From Tabrizicola sp. (GTDB lineage Bacteria; Pseudomonadota; Alphaproteobacteria; Rhodobacterales; Rhodobacteraceae), in the NCBI GenBank assembly GCA_025458105.1, contig JALOTD010000001.1, forward strand, positions 26,777 to 90,776: a stretch of DNA of 64,000 nucleotides, given 5' to 3'. The first letter of the stretch is position 1. The number at the start of each line of letters is the position of its first letter. Below the pieces are notes generated by a model, which ran no database searches, was not told the origin of the DNA, and saw nothing but the letters and a program-made list of their open reading frames with translations. The position numbers were made by a program, and so were the translations under genes. Below are positions 19,472-29,202 of this stretch, piece by piece.

Positions 19472-19792
19472 ATGAAGACGGGATTGGAAGCACGGCGGGC
19501 GCAACTCAAACAGCGACTAGGGGAACTAGGGCAGCGGCTGGAGGCCATCGAGGTGGAACTGGATTCGCACCAGACCCGTGATTGGGAAGATCTGGCGACC
19601 GAACGCGAAGGCGACGAGGTGCTGGAGGCGACAGGGATCGCCGGTTCCCATGAGATTGCCCAGATCCACGCTGCCTTGCGCCGGATCGATGCGGGCAGTT
19701 ACGGCACATGCCAGCGCTGTGGCGAGGACATTGCCGAAGCCCGTCTGAACGCCATTCCGTGGACCCCCGTCTGCAGGAGATGTGCAAAATGA
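19472..19792 (+). CDS. TraR/DksA-type zinc finger protein
   Basis: CQRCGEDI....PVCRRC four-Cys zinc finger after N-terminal coiled coil. Confidence 0.85.
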   Translation: MKTGLEARRAQLKQRLGELGQRLEAIEVELDSHQTRDWEDLATEREGDEVLEATGIAGSHEIAQIHAALRRIDAGSYGTCQRCGEDIAEARLNAIPWTPVCRRCAK

Positions 19793-19983
19793 AACATCCG
19801 ACACCCGCTGATCTTATCCGACAGGAGGCCGACCTGATCGAGGCCGGGCTACAGCTGCAAAGCCAAGGTCTGGACTTGCTTCTGGCGGAAATGCGCGCCT
19901 TGGCCAACGTGTTGCCGGGACAAGCGACACCTTCACGTTCGGACGCCGAAGTGGAGAGCGACTTCGACAACATGCCGGTCTGA
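19789..19983 (+). CDS. Hypothetical small protein
   Basis: ATGA overlap with DksA-like gene; 64 aa. Confidence 0.55.
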   Translation: MKHPTPADLIRQEADLIEAGLQLQSQGLDLLLAEMRALANVLPGQATPSRSDAEVESDFDNMPV

Positions 19984-20063
19984 GAGCAGCCATAAGCAAG
20001 CGTGCTTGCCATGCTCTGCGGTTTGGGCCTTAGATTGGCCAGGGGCGGACAGAGGCTGGGCGC

Positions 20064-21767
20064 ATGGCCAGAGAGGTTGTGGGGAGCGAGGACCGTGACG
20101 GTGTCCGGGTCCTGACCTTGCGCAACCCGCCCTCGAATGCCCTGACCCAACGCCTGCGTGGCGCGCTGATCCATGCGGTGCGCGAAGTCGGGGCCAACGT
20201 GCGCCGGATCATCCTGTGTGGCGCGGGCCCGACCTTCAGCAGCGCGCTTGCACTGGAGGAAGATGTCAGCCACCCGACACTTGCTGAACTTTGTGCAGCC
20301 ATTGAGGATTGTTCCGTCCCGGTGGTGGCTGTTCTGCAAGGGCTGGTCATGGGGGCGGGGGCCGAACTGGCACTGGCGGCTGCGCGGCGGGTTGCTGCCC
20401 CGGACACCCGGATTGCCCTGCCAGATATTGCCCTGGGCCTGTGCCCGGCCGGAGGCACGACGCGCCGGTTGCCAACCCTGATTGGGGCGGAGGCAGCTTT
20501 GAACCTTCTGCTATCCGGACGGGTGGTCGGGGCAGAAGAGGCAGCGCGGCTGGGTCTGGTCGACCGGGTTCAGGATGATCCGTTTGCCCTGGCCCTGCAA
20601 ATGTCCGAGCCACACTTGGAGACTATGCCTGCAGGGCGATCCGGGGCGGCGTTCGCGGCAGCCGTGGCAGCGGCCCGGCGGCAGTATCCGCAAACCCTGC
20701 CGGCGGTCGGACGCATCATAGCCTGTGTCGAAGCCGCGGCACTCCTTCCTCGCGAGGCACATCAGGCTTTCGAGGATGTTGCGCGCGAAGACCTGGCCGC
20801 AAGTCCCGAGGCATCCGCCCTGCGTGCGGCCGCGCAAGCCGAACGTCGCGCCGCCGCCGTGCCGCAAGCGATGAGCCGCGACCCGCAGGACATGACCGAC
20901 CGGATTGCGCTGCATGGGTCGGGATCGGGCCTGACGACAGTTGCACGGTTGGCTTTGCGGCAAGGAGTGGCCGTCGACTGGTGGCAAGCCGACGATGCGC
21001 AGCGCACGGCGACCCGGGCGGCCCTGCAGACTGGCCTCTCTGCCAAAGAGCTGTCACGCCTGTCGGACCGAATCGCGCAGTCGCTGGCTGCCGTGCATGT
21101 TCTGGCAGGGCAGGGGGACCCTCCGCCCGGCGCGCGGGCGGTTCTGGTTCTGGGCGGCGCCGACAACCATCTGGGGTTGGGACTGGCACCGGCGGGGCGA
21201 CTTTGCGAGCTTGCGATGCCCCCCGGAACACCGGTCGAGGCCGTGGCCCTGACGATCGCAATGCTGCGCCGGATTGGTCTTTCGCCGCTGGTGGTTGGCC
21301 ATCGACCTGGGCTGGGGGCAGCGGTAACCGCGGCCGGACGCGCGGCGCTGGCCCGACTGGCGCGCCTGGGCGTCGCGCATCGTGCCATTGGGACCGCGCT
21401 GTCGGGATTTGGTGCCCCGCCACCTGGTGGCTTGCAGGTCGCTGAAGCTGAAGCGTGGCAAATGACCGAAACCGAAATTCTGGCGCGCTGGCTGGGCGCC
21501 ATGGCAAACGAAGGATTTCGGCTTCTGGATCAGGGCATTGCGCGGCGACCTTCAGACATCGATCTGGCCTTGTTTCAGGGCTGTGGTTTCCCGCGCTGGC
21601 GCTGCGGTCCGATGCATCTTGCCGATCGGCGCGGTCTTCTGGTTTTGCGGCATGACCTGCGCAGATGGGCAAATGACGACCCCATCTGGGCACCCGATCC
21701 GATGCTGGATCGCTTGATCGGCGATGGACAAAGGCTGTCAGACCTGGACCAGTCAGACCTAGTCTAA
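20064..21767 (+). CDS. Enoyl-CoA hydratase/isomerase-containing protein with degenerate FadB-like C-terminal half
   Basis: Crotonase N-terminus (GLVMGAGAELALAAARRVAAPDTRIALPDIALGLCPAGGTTRRLP); C-terminal half resembles a shortened 3-hydroxyacyl-CoA dehydrogenase. Confidence 0.75.
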   Translation: MAREVVGSEDRDGVRVLTLRNPPSNALTQRLRGALIHAVREVGANVRRIILCGAGPTFSSALALEEDVSHPTLAELCAAIEDCSVPVVAVLQGLVMGAGAELALAAARRVAAPDTRIALPDIALGLCPAGGTTRRLPTLIGAEAALNLLLSGRVVGAEEAARLGLVDRVQDDPFALALQMSEPHLETMPAGRSGAAFAAAVAAARRQYPQTLPAVGRIIACVEAAALLPREAHQAFEDVAREDLAASPEASALRAAAQAERRAAAVPQAMSRDPQDMTDRIALHGSGSGLTTVARLALRQGVAVDWWQADDAQRTATRAALQTGLSAKELSRLSDRIAQSLAAVHVLAGQGDPPPGARAVLVLGGADNHLGLGLAPAGRLCELAMPPGTPVEAVALTIAMLRRIGLSPLVVGHRPGLGAAVTAAGRAALARLARLGVAHRAIGTALSGFGAPPPGGLQVAEAEAWQMTETEILARWLGAMANEGFRLLDQGIARRPSDIDLALFQGCGFPRWRCGPMHLADRRGLLVLRHDLRRWANDDPIWAPDPMLDRLIGDGQRLSDLDQSDLV

Positions 21768-21974
21768 CAGAATTCCCGCAACCACAAGACCAAGGCCAAG
21801 GGCGGACAGACCCAAAGCGGCCATGTTGATCGTCACAACCTGCTGCAATTCCGCACGCATGGCGGCCTCGTCCAGCCCGGATTTGCGCGCTTTCAGCGTC
21901 CGCAGCACGCAGTAGATCAGCCCCGCGATGCCGCCAAGGGTCATCGCCGCGCCTATCCAGATCAATGCCTGCAT
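21759..21974 (-). CDS. Hypothetical small membrane protein
   Basis: 71 aa, two hydrophobic segments; convergent overlap with preceding gene. Confidence 0.65.
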   Translation of the reverse strand: MQALIWIGAAMTLGGIAGLIYCVLRTLKARKSGLDEAAMRAELQQVVTINMAALGLSALGLGLVVAGILLD

Positions 21975-22120
21975 GCCAGTCTTCCCTCAGAGTGTCGGGA
22001 CTGGCTATCCGCTCCGATCCTGCGGTGCAAGACCGTTGGTCGCACAGCGTGGCGATCGTGCTTGAACCCGGATGCTGCGGCAAGGTAGGAACCGCTGACC
22101 CGAAGCGACGAGGACCGAAG

Positions 22121-22375
22121 ATGGCCGATGCGACCGACCCCTATGCCGTAACCGCTGACGAGCTGCGCCAGTTCATCGAACGCTACGAGCAGCTGGACGC
22201 CGAGAAGAAGGACGTCACCGAACAGCAGAAAGAGCTGATGGCCGAAGCCAAGGGCCGTGGCTACGACACCAAGGTCATGCGCAAGGTCATCGCGCTCCGC
22301 AAGCGCAAGCCGGACGAGATTGCTGAGGAAGAAGCCGTGCTGGAGATGTACAAGGCCGCGCTGGGGATGAGCTGA
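22121..22375 (+). CDS. DUF2312 / GapR-family DNA-binding protein
   Basis: LRQFIERYEQLDAEKKDVTEQQKELMAEAKGRGYDTKVMRKVIALRKRKPDEIAEEEAVLEMYKAALG matches the GapR/DUF2312 profile. Confidence 0.88.
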   Translation: MADATDPYAVTADELRQFIERYEQLDAEKKDVTEQQKELMAEAKGRGYDTKVMRKVIALRKRKPDEIAEEEAVLEMYKAALGMS

Positions 22376-22383
22376 CCAAAGGT

Positions 22384-23256
22384 TTACGCCTCGATCAGCG
22401 TGACGCCTGGCATCCGGCGGATGCGTTCGACATCCGCAAGATAGGCGTCAGTCAGTTCAGCCACGTACTCATCCGTCCAGCCCGGAATCGGCACTTCGAC
22501 CTCCACCTTTTCCGGGCGGGCGAATTTTTCAAGGAAGGCCGTGACGATCCGCCGCCGCTGCGCAATGGATTGCGGCGGATGTTCGATGCAATAGGCCTTC
22601 ATACGTGACAGGCCAATGTCGTTCATGATCATCGCCAAAAGCTCATCGGTGTCGATCAGTTCCGTCCCCGGCGCGTGGCCCGATACAGCCTGCAGCACTT
22701 CGGGCCAGATCAGCGGCGTTTCCTCGTCACACCAGAGGGTGATCGGAACGCCGGGATTGTGGCGCTGCAGCTGGCGCACCATCTCGGACCAGCGCAGCGA
22801 CATGGGATCGACCGCCGACAGAATGTCCTTTGGGCTTTTCACGTTGATCAGCTGCTGCAGCGCCGGCAGAAAGGTTGCCGGATTGCGAATGGCCAGGTGA
22901 AACTCTGCCTCGATGTCCGGGAAAATCTGCGTGAAACCGCGCGCCCTTTCGCCAGCCACGTTGTAAAGCGTTCCCTGCAGAGCCCAGGGCGGAAAGCTGA
23001 GAAAGCTGTCCCAGGACAGGATCAGCCGCTCCGCCTCGTCCTCATCCATGATCTGGTCCAGGACAAGAGCCTGAGTCTCGGTAGAGGCGGCGCTTCCCTT
23101 CAGATCTTCCAGCGTGCTGCGCAACAGCCTGCGATAGCGGTTGGGCGATGGCACCGCGATTCCCTGCTGTGCCAGCACCCCGCGGTTTTTCAGAAGACAC
23201 CGGACCAGACGGTCTTCGTCGGTGCAGTGGACGCCAAGATGATAGACGATGCGCAT
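22384..23256 (-). CDS. Hypothetical protein (sulfotransferase-like scaffold possible)
   Basis: MRIVYHLGVHCTDEDRLVRCLLKNRGVLAQQGIAVP...; family not recognised with confidence. Confidence 0.6.
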   Translation of the reverse strand: MRIVYHLGVHCTDEDRLVRCLLKNRGVLAQQGIAVPSPNRYRRLLRSTLEDLKGSAASTETQALVLDQIMDEDEAERLILSWDSFLSFPPWALQGTLYNVAGERARGFTQIFPDIEAEFHLAIRNPATFLPALQQLINVKSPKDILSAVDPMSLRWSEMVRQLQRHNPGVPITLWCDEETPLIWPEVLQAVSGHAPGTELIDTDELLAMIMNDIGLSRMKAYCIEHPPQSIAQRRRIVTAFLEKFARPEKVEVEVPIPGWTDEYVAELTDAYLADVERIRRMPGVTLIEA

Positions 23257-23353
23257 CGGGCCTGACTTCAATGGCTTCGCCAAAGGCGGGAAGCGCGGCG
23301 GACTATACGGGCTTTTCTGGACAGTTAAACCGCTTTCCGATATCGGCAGACGG

Positions 23354-25012
23354 ATGACCGAGCGTTTCAGTCAACTTGCAGCCAAACCATCCCTTGTCCG
23401 GCTGGATTTCTGGACACTGGGGGCCATCGCACTGGCGATCCTCGTGCTGTCGCCCGTGGTTTCCATCGCCTGGATTGCCCTGACCCCGTCCGAGAACATC
23501 TGGCCTCATCTGATGGCAACCGTCTTGCCCCGTTATCTTGCGACAACGCTGATGCTCATGCTGGGGGTGGCCCTCCTTAGCGCCGTGATGGGGACCGGCG
23601 CGGCCTGGCTGATCAGCCAGTACCACTTTCCCGGTCGGGACTGGCTGGCCTGGGCTCTGTTCTTTCCGTTGGCGATCCCGGCCTATGTCGGGGCCTACGC
23701 ATTGGTCGATTTCCTGGATTATGCCGGTCCTTTCCAGTCCGGCCTGCGGGCAGCCTTCGGATGGACAAGCGCGCGTGACTACTGGTTTCCAGAGACCCGC
23801 TCGCTTTGGGCAGCGATCCTGGTCCTATCCTTTGCGCTTTATCCCTACGTCTACCTCTTGGCACGGTCCGCCTGGCGCGAGATGTCGGGCAACACCTATG
23901 AAGTAGCGCGGGCCTTGGGGTGTGGTCCCTGGGCCATGTTCCTGCGAGTGGGTCTGCCGTTGGCCCGACCGGCCATCGCAGCCGGGGTGGCGCTTGCCAT
24001 GATGGAGACGGTCGCGGACTACGGGACCGTGCAGCACTTCGGCGTACAGACGCTGACGACTGGGGTCTTCTCGACCTGGCTGAACGGGAACAATGCCGGG
24101 GGAGCGGCACAGATTGCCGGTGTAATTCTGGTCCTGGTGCTGCTCTTGATCGGGCTGGAACGGGCAGGGCGGGGCGGAGCGCGGTTCCACCGGTTGGGGC
24201 GGGCAGCTCGGCCCGTGGAGCGACAAGACCTGACCGGGATTCAACGCTGGCTGGCACTGCTTCTTTGCCTGATTCCCTTCGCAGGCGGGTTCGTGTTGCC
24301 GGTGGGGGTGATGTTGGCTCACGCCGCGGAAGCGCCCGAAAACTGGCTGGCTCCGGGGCTCGGGACGGCGTTGTGGAACACTTTGGTGGTCGGAGGGCTC
24401 GCGGCATTCGCAACAGTCGGGGCGGCGCTGTTTCTAGTCTATGCCCTGCGGATGACGCGGGCCGGGTTGGCGCGGGCGCTCTTGCCGGTCACGCTGATCG
24501 GCTATGCGGCACCAGGGGCCGTGCTGGCGCTGGGGTTGCTTGTGCCTCTGGCCGCCTTCGACCACTGGCTGGCCGATGGGGTCCAGGCGTTGACCGGCTG
24601 GGATCCGGGGCTGATGATAACGGGCACCGCCTTTGCCCTGGGCCTGGCCTATATGGTGCGGTTTTTCGGCATCGCTCAAGGCGCGCTGGATGCGGCCTAT
24701 GGTCGGGTCACGCCCTCACTGCCCCTTGCCGCCCGGTCGCTGGGGCGGACTGCGGGTGGAACGCTTGGTGCGGTCTACCTACCGTTGATGCGCGGATCGG
24801 TCCTGACTGCGCTGCTTGTCGTCTTCGTCGACTGCGTGAAGGAGCTGCCCGCGACGCTGCTTCTGCGTCCGTTCAACTATAATACGCTGTCGACCCGGGT
24901 CTTCGAACTGGTGAGCCTGGAGCGTCTGTCCGAGGCTGCGCCGGCGGCTCTGTTGGTGATGGCGGTTGGCATGGTGGCGGTCTTCATCGTCGCGAGGGGC
25001 GAACGGGACTGA
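23354..25012 (+). CDS. Iron(III) ABC transporter permease, FbpB/AfuB-like
   Basis: 553 aa double-permease; EVARALGCGPWAMFLRVGLPLARPAIAAG and AARSLGRTAGGTLGAVYLPLMRGSVLTALLVVFVDCVKELPATLLLRPFNYNTLSTRVFEL. Confidence 0.88.
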   Translation: MTERFSQLAAKPSLVRLDFWTLGAIALAILVLSPVVSIAWIALTPSENIWPHLMATVLPRYLATTLMLMLGVALLSAVMGTGAAWLISQYHFPGRDWLAWALFFPLAIPAYVGAYALVDFLDYAGPFQSGLRAAFGWTSARDYWFPETRSLWAAILVLSFALYPYVYLLARSAWREMSGNTYEVARALGCGPWAMFLRVGLPLARPAIAAGVALAMMETVADYGTVQHFGVQTLTTGVFSTWLNGNNAGGAAQIAGVILVLVLLLIGLERAGRGGARFHRLGRAARPVERQDLTGIQRWLALLLCLIPFAGGFVLPVGVMLAHAAEAPENWLAPGLGTALWNTLVVGGLAAFATVGAALFLVYALRMTRAGLARALLPVTLIGYAAPGAVLALGLLVPLAAFDHWLADGVQALTGWDPGLMITGTAFALGLAYMVRFFGIAQGALDAAYGRVTPSLPLAARSLGRTAGGTLGAVYLPLMRGSVLTALLVVFVDCVKELPATLLLRPFNYNTLSTRVFELVSLERLSEAAPAALLVMAVGMVAVFIVARGERD

Positions 25013-25016
25013 ACCC

Positions 25017-25045
25017 TTGCACAGCCGAGGCCAGAGCGGTATCTG
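25017..25045 (+). promoter_or_regulatory. Candidate sigma70-type promoter of the disrupted tRNA-Thr
   Basis: TTGCAC-N17-TATCTG ending 11 nt upstream of the tRNA 5' end. Confidence 0.5.
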
Positions 25046-25056
25046 AACGTCAGGTG

Positions 25057-25097
25057 GCCCCTATAGCTCAGCTGGTAGAGCATCTGATTTGTAATCA
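25057..25097 (+). pseudogene. 5' fragment of host tRNA-Thr(UGU), interrupted by island insertion
   Basis: GCCCCTATAGCTCAGCTGGTAGAGCATCTGATTTGTAATCA = positions 1-41 of a tRNA; joins with 39794-39828 into a perfect 76-nt cloverleaf. Confidence 0.92.
25085..25097 (+). repeat. attL core TGATTTGTAATCA
   Basis: Identical to 39781-39793; equals tRNA anticodon arm positions 29-41. Confidence 0.88.
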
Positions 25098-25250
25098 CCG
25101 TTCCGTATCTGGTGACGTTAAGCGAGAACTAGTGTCCACCTTGAATTTCAACGACTTACCTCGGTATGCTGGTTGCAGCGAGGAGTGACAACGCCCGACA
25201 ACGAGTGAGCAACGCCGGTCAAAAACCGGTCAAACTCATCGGAGGGCACA

Positions 25251-26597
25251 ATGCCACACCAGAAGCTTACGCAGGCCGTCGTCGACCGACTGCCGTTCTC
25301 TGACACGACCATCTGGTACCACGATCAGGAGCTTGCCGGGTTCAACCTGTCGGTCGGCCAGAAGAGCAAGACCTTCTACGCCGCCCACGAGTTCAAGGGG
25401 CGCTTCTTCAGGGTCAAGATCGGCCGGGCAGACGTCGTCCGCGTGAACGTCGCCCGCGACCTCGCCCGCAACGTCCTGATCCCGGAGATGCGCTCAGGGG
25501 TCGATCCGCGTTCGCTCTACTGGTCCGACCATGACGACACGCGGACGGAGGGTGCGCCCGAGGCGCGGACGATCCTGCAGGGCATCCGCATGTCAGACGA
25601 GAAGGCGGAGGGTGTCCTGCGTGGGCGTCGCCGCGTCGATGCTGACCGCGTGACGGTGGGGCAGGTGTGGGAGGCCTACGAGCAGGCGCACATCGCGAAC
25701 CTGATCGAGAACAAGGGCACGGCGCAGGCTGCACGCGCGAGGAAGCACAAGACGGAGCAGCGGCGCTACCTTGGCGGGGCCGAACGCTACGGATCGGACG
25801 GGCCGTGCGCAGCGACCCTCGAACATCCTCGCGGGTGGTGGGATCGTCCTATCACTTCGATCACCCCAGAGGAGGTGTCCAAGACTTGGCGCACCCTCCA
25901 GGTGCAGCGTGGTCGCCGCACGGCGCAGCAGTTCATGATGGCCGCGAAGGTCCTGTTTCAGTTTGCCGTCGCCTCGGACGCCGTGCCCGTCACGCAGTCG
26001 CCCGTCTTCGTCGATGAGGGGTCGAACGGTCGCGGGTTGCCGAAGGGCTGGCAGACGCTGACGGCCAAGGAACCTGAACGCATCGACGACCTGCGCGCGT
26101 GGTGGCGGGAAGTGGACAAGCTGGACGTCGTTCCGAAGTCGGCGCTCAAGCTGATGCTTCTGACCGGTCTACGTCCGTCTGAGGCGCTGTCGCTGACCTG
26201 GGACCAGGTTGACCTCGAACGGCGGAAGATCGTCTTCGCGATGACCAAGACGACGGGGGCGCGGGAGGTCGCGTTGTCGTCGTGGTCGGTGAACCAGTTG
26301 AAGCGCCTCGAGCGGTTCGACGGGAAGCGCAACTTCGTGTTCTGCGGTCCCACGGGCGGAAGGTTGCACGAGCTTCCGAACATCAAGAACAAGGGGCGCA
26401 CCTGGACGCCGAAACAGTGCAGAAAGGAGTGGCGGTCGTCTGCCACCGAAGCGGGCATCTCGTTCGAGCACGCAGAGCTTCAGATCGGACACAGCGTCGG
26501 GGCCGTCCAGGGGCGCTACATCGTGTCGCCCGACCTGTCCGCGTCCGTGCAGACGGTAGCCGACTTCATCATGCAGCGTGTGGAAGGTGCCGTCTGA
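25251..26597 (+). CDS. Tyrosine recombinase/integrase
   Basis: LLTGLRPSEALSLTWDQVD (box I Arg), TKTTGAREV Lys, KQCRKEW (H/KxxR position), LQIGHSVGAVQGRYI (His and catalytic Tyr); adjacent to attL. Confidence 0.9.
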   Translation: MPHQKLTQAVVDRLPFSDTTIWYHDQELAGFNLSVGQKSKTFYAAHEFKGRFFRVKIGRADVVRVNVARDLARNVLIPEMRSGVDPRSLYWSDHDDTRTEGAPEARTILQGIRMSDEKAEGVLRGRRRVDADRVTVGQVWEAYEQAHIANLIENKGTAQAARARKHKTEQRRYLGGAERYGSDGPCAATLEHPRGWWDRPITSITPEEVSKTWRTLQVQRGRRTAQQFMMAAKVLFQFAVASDAVPVTQSPVFVDEGSNGRGLPKGWQTLTAKEPERIDDLRAWWREVDKLDVVPKSALKLMLLTGLRPSEALSLTWDQVDLERRKIVFAMTKTTGAREVALSSWSVNQLKRLERFDGKRNFVFCGPTGGRLHELPNIKNKGRTWTPKQCRKEWRSSATEAGISFEHAELQIGHSVGAVQGRYIVSPDLSASVQTVADFIMQRVEGAV

Positions 26598-26617
26598 GGT
26601 AGGCCCACCTTTCAGGA

Positions 26618-27379
26618 TCACTTCGCCGCCTGTGCGACCTGCTTCGGATAGACGCGTAGTGACGCGCCGAGCTTGTGCGCAGGGAGGCGTTCTCCTCTCA
26701 GGACCCAGCAGACATCACAGGTCGGGAGGGCGTCAGCGAGGCCTCGGACAAGGGCATCTCGTTCGCCGAAGTAGATCAAGGCGTTCTGTCCGACGCGGCT
26801 CTTTTGGGTTATTGCCCACAAGGTCTTTCCAAGGTTGCTGTTTCGCGGTGGCAGGGGACCAAGGATGAGCGAAACTTCTCCGTCAGTCCAAGAACGCGCG
26901 GCGAGGATGTGCCCTGAGTTGCCGACGAAGAAGGGGTCGTCTTCAAATGGTGGATTCGCAACAGCGACCTTTGGCAGGACGATGGATTTCGCGGCGGGTT
27001 CTGCAACTCTGCTGACGGGCTTTGGGGCGGGCGTTCGCTGTTGTGCTCGCCACATCGCACGCGCTTCCTGCAGGGCCGCGTCCGTGTTTCGAACGCCCGG
27101 AAAGTAGTCGAAGGGAACGTCGCCGTCCAAGATCGCAACGATCCGATTCCGTAGGAGATCGCCGTCGATCCCGGCGAATGTGCAAGCCAGTCTCCGATCA
27201 ATGGCGAGGTCGCCACTGGCTGTGGTCAGCCATGTCAGGGCACGGCGGCGTGCTGCGGGTTCGAGGTTAGTCCCCGGGAACAAAAGGTCCGCAATGACGC
27301 GGAAGACGACAGCTGCCCAGAGGCGACGTTCTGCCGAGGGAAGGCCTTCGAGGGACGCTTCGTAGTCACAGGTTGTCAT
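26618..27379 (-). CDS. Hypothetical protein (phage/island type)
   Basis: 253-aa ORF; ANPPFEDDPFFVGNSGHILAARSWTDGEVSLILGPLPPRNSNLGKTLWAI; no recognised domain. Confidence 0.6.
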   Translation of the reverse strand: MTTCDYEASLEGLPSAERRLWAAVVFRVIADLLFPGTNLEPAARRRALTWLTTASGDLAIDRRLACTFAGIDGDLLRNRIVAILDGDVPFDYFPGVRNTDAALQEARAMWRAQQRTPAPKPVSRVAEPAAKSIVLPKVAVANPPFEDDPFFVGNSGHILAARSWTDGEVSLILGPLPPRNSNLGKTLWAITQKSRVGQNALIYFGERDALVRGLADALPTCDVCWVLRGERLPAHKLGASLRVYPKQVAQAAK

Positions 27380-27405
27380 TTTGGTCGTTCACGACGCGGC
27401 GGACG

Positions 27406-27840
27406 TCAAGCAGCGTCGGTTGCCTTGAGAGCATCGCGGACGGTTTCCGGCGCATCATCCCAGGACCGCAGGGGCACGATGCGACGGTGCTCGGCGCGGG
27501 CCTTCTCGGTGACGCGGCGGTAGCTGCGCGGGTCGAGTTTCCCGGACAGCAGGTAGCAGGCGTCCTCCGTGTCGAGGTGGGTAGCTTGGAACGCCGCTGG
27601 CGGGTTGTTCGCGTCACCATCGGGATCGGCAAAGGACGGCATGATGCCCAGGACGTTGGCGAACCGTTTCGCCTCCTGATAGGCGCGAGGGTCACGCCGC
27701 TTCTCGTGCGGGACGACGGCCATCTGCGGGGTGACGTGGATCAGGTCCACGTTGAGTTCGCGCGCACGGCGCAGGGCTTCTTGGAAGGCCGGGGTGTTCT
27801 TGTCCGCGTCGGCTTTCGGGATCATGATCGGTTCAGGCAT
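27406..27840 (-). CDS. Hypothetical protein
   Basis: 144-aa ORF from MPEPIMIPKADADKNTP; ends RSWDDAPETVRDALKATDAA. Confidence 0.6.
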   Translation of the reverse strand: MPEPIMIPKADADKNTPAFQEALRRARELNVDLIHVTPQMAVVPHEKRRDPRAYQEAKRFANVLGIMPSFADPDGDANNPPAAFQATHLDTEDACYLLSGKLDPRSYRRVTEKARAEHRRIVPLRSWDDAPETVRDALKATDAA

Positions 27841-28138
27841 CGTGGGTCTCCTTTTTCTTCCACGTCCTGACGTTGAGTCCCGCTCCTGCAATGATGAACC
27901 GAGAAACAAGGTACCGCCTGCGCCGATACCGGGAAAATTGGGTCTATCCGGTCAAGCAGCCATCAGGCCGAACGATGCAGGCGGCTAACCGGATGGGATC
28001 GAAGGCGGTCGAGACTGATGGTCGATCAGTTGGCCGGGAGGTTCAGCAGCGCGGCAGCGAAGGCGGTCACGGGCTGTCGGGGGTGCCGACAGGGGCCGGG
28101 GTCGGTGTTCCGGTTCGCTCGCGCGCTCTGCCGGGGAT

Positions 28139-28210
28139 TTACCTCAGGACGACCCACACGACGACAACGAAGGCCAGCAGGGCGATGGCGAACAGGTCGC
28201 CGTCAGTCAT
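28139..28210 (-). CDS. 23-aa predicted membrane microprotein
   Basis: MTDGDLFAIALLAFVVVVWVVLR; start codon lies just inside the 3' end of the upstream gene. Confidence 0.4.
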   Translation of the reverse strand: MTDGDLFAIALLAFVVVVWVVLR

Positions 28211-28676
28211 CTGACGGTGGCGGCAGGCCGGGGATCGCGATCTGGTTTAGAACGGGCAGGCCCGTCTCCTGCTCGACGCGCAGGCAGGCTTCTTCGTAGG
28301 TGATCCCTTCGGTATCCATCAACTCCTGCACGAGGCGGTGAGGGTCGTCGCTCTCGATCTTCACCCCCATGCGGGCGAACGCGCCGAGGACTTGAACGCG
28401 TGACACCGAGACAGGGTCTTCCTTATGCTCGATGGTCGTCGTGGCAAGCTTCGGGCGGACGTACTGGGCGACTTCCTTGAAGGCCACCAGAGCGACCTGA
28501 ATGTCCTTGTCCCGGTAGGCTTCCGCGCCGATGACGGCCATCATCTCGACCGGGTCGAACTGCCCCTTTCCAGAGTGCAGGCGCAGGTCTCGGAGCTTCG
28601 CGTCGATGCGGGCTGCAAGCTCGTCCTTCGACTTGTGCGGTCGGCCATGTCGGGAGGAGTACGGGGTGTTGCCCAT
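28203..28676 (-). CDS. Hypothetical protein, possibly phage-type (terminase-small-subunit-like layout)
   Basis: MGNTPYSSRHGRPHKSKDELAARIDAKLRDLRLHSGKGQFDPVEMMAVIGAEAYRDKD...; phage assignment tentative. Confidence 0.55.
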   Translation of the reverse strand: MGNTPYSSRHGRPHKSKDELAARIDAKLRDLRLHSGKGQFDPVEMMAVIGAEAYRDKDIQVALVAFKEVAQYVRPKLATTTIEHKEDPVSVSRVQVLGAFARMGVKIESDDPHRLVQELMDTEGITYEEACLRVEQETGLPVLNQIAIPGLPPPSDD

Positions 28677-28855
28677 GTTAGGTGGCCCTCCCGATTTCCC
28701 GGAAGGGCCGTGCGCATGGAGACATGGATGCAGAAGAACTCGCTTCACGAGCCATGCCGATCATGGCACGCGCCGATATGGGACGCGACCGCGCTTCCAG
28801 GTGCAACTGATTGGTCATCATGGCCGGATCGTCCTGCTATAACTCGGTTATCGGA

Positions 28856-29191
28856 TCAGGCGGCTTCGTCTGACCGGCGCTTGACCGGGAACCGGAATTC
28901 GCTCCGGTTCGACGACGACCCAGGCGGGAGTTCGTCTAAGAGCAGACGCCACGGCCAGCCGCGCAGGTACTTTGCTCCCATCGGGTCGGCATGTCCTTCG
29001 GAGGCGTTGTGCAGGGCGATGAGTTCTTGCCGCGTCGATGTGTAGACCAGGAGGAGTGTGCCGTCCGCGGCCTCCCAAGGGGTCATCGCGTCTTCGCCCG
29101 AGGAGTAGACGTGCGCGACGTGCCCAGGTTCGACGGCTTGGGCGTGGGTCATCGACAAGAAGAAGTCTTCGTAGGGGTTCGACGGTTTCAT
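28856..29191 (-). CDS. Hypothetical protein
   Basis: 111-aa ORF in leftward series of small genes. Confidence 0.55.
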   Translation of the reverse strand: MKPSNPYEDFFLSMTHAQAVEPGHVAHVYSSGEDAMTPWEAADGTLLLVYTSTRQELIALHNASEGHADPMGAKYLRGWPWRLLLDELPPGSSSNRSEFRFPVKRRSDEAA

Positions 29192-29202
29192 GGTTGTTCC
29201 TG

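Noticed and set aside
25215-25234. Two CCGGTCAAA copies next to int, and scattered GGTCAA motifs in the island (e.g. 30081-30100), as integrase arm sites
   Set aside because: Hexamer is expected several times by chance in 15 kb; spacing is not consistent, so not reported as arm sites
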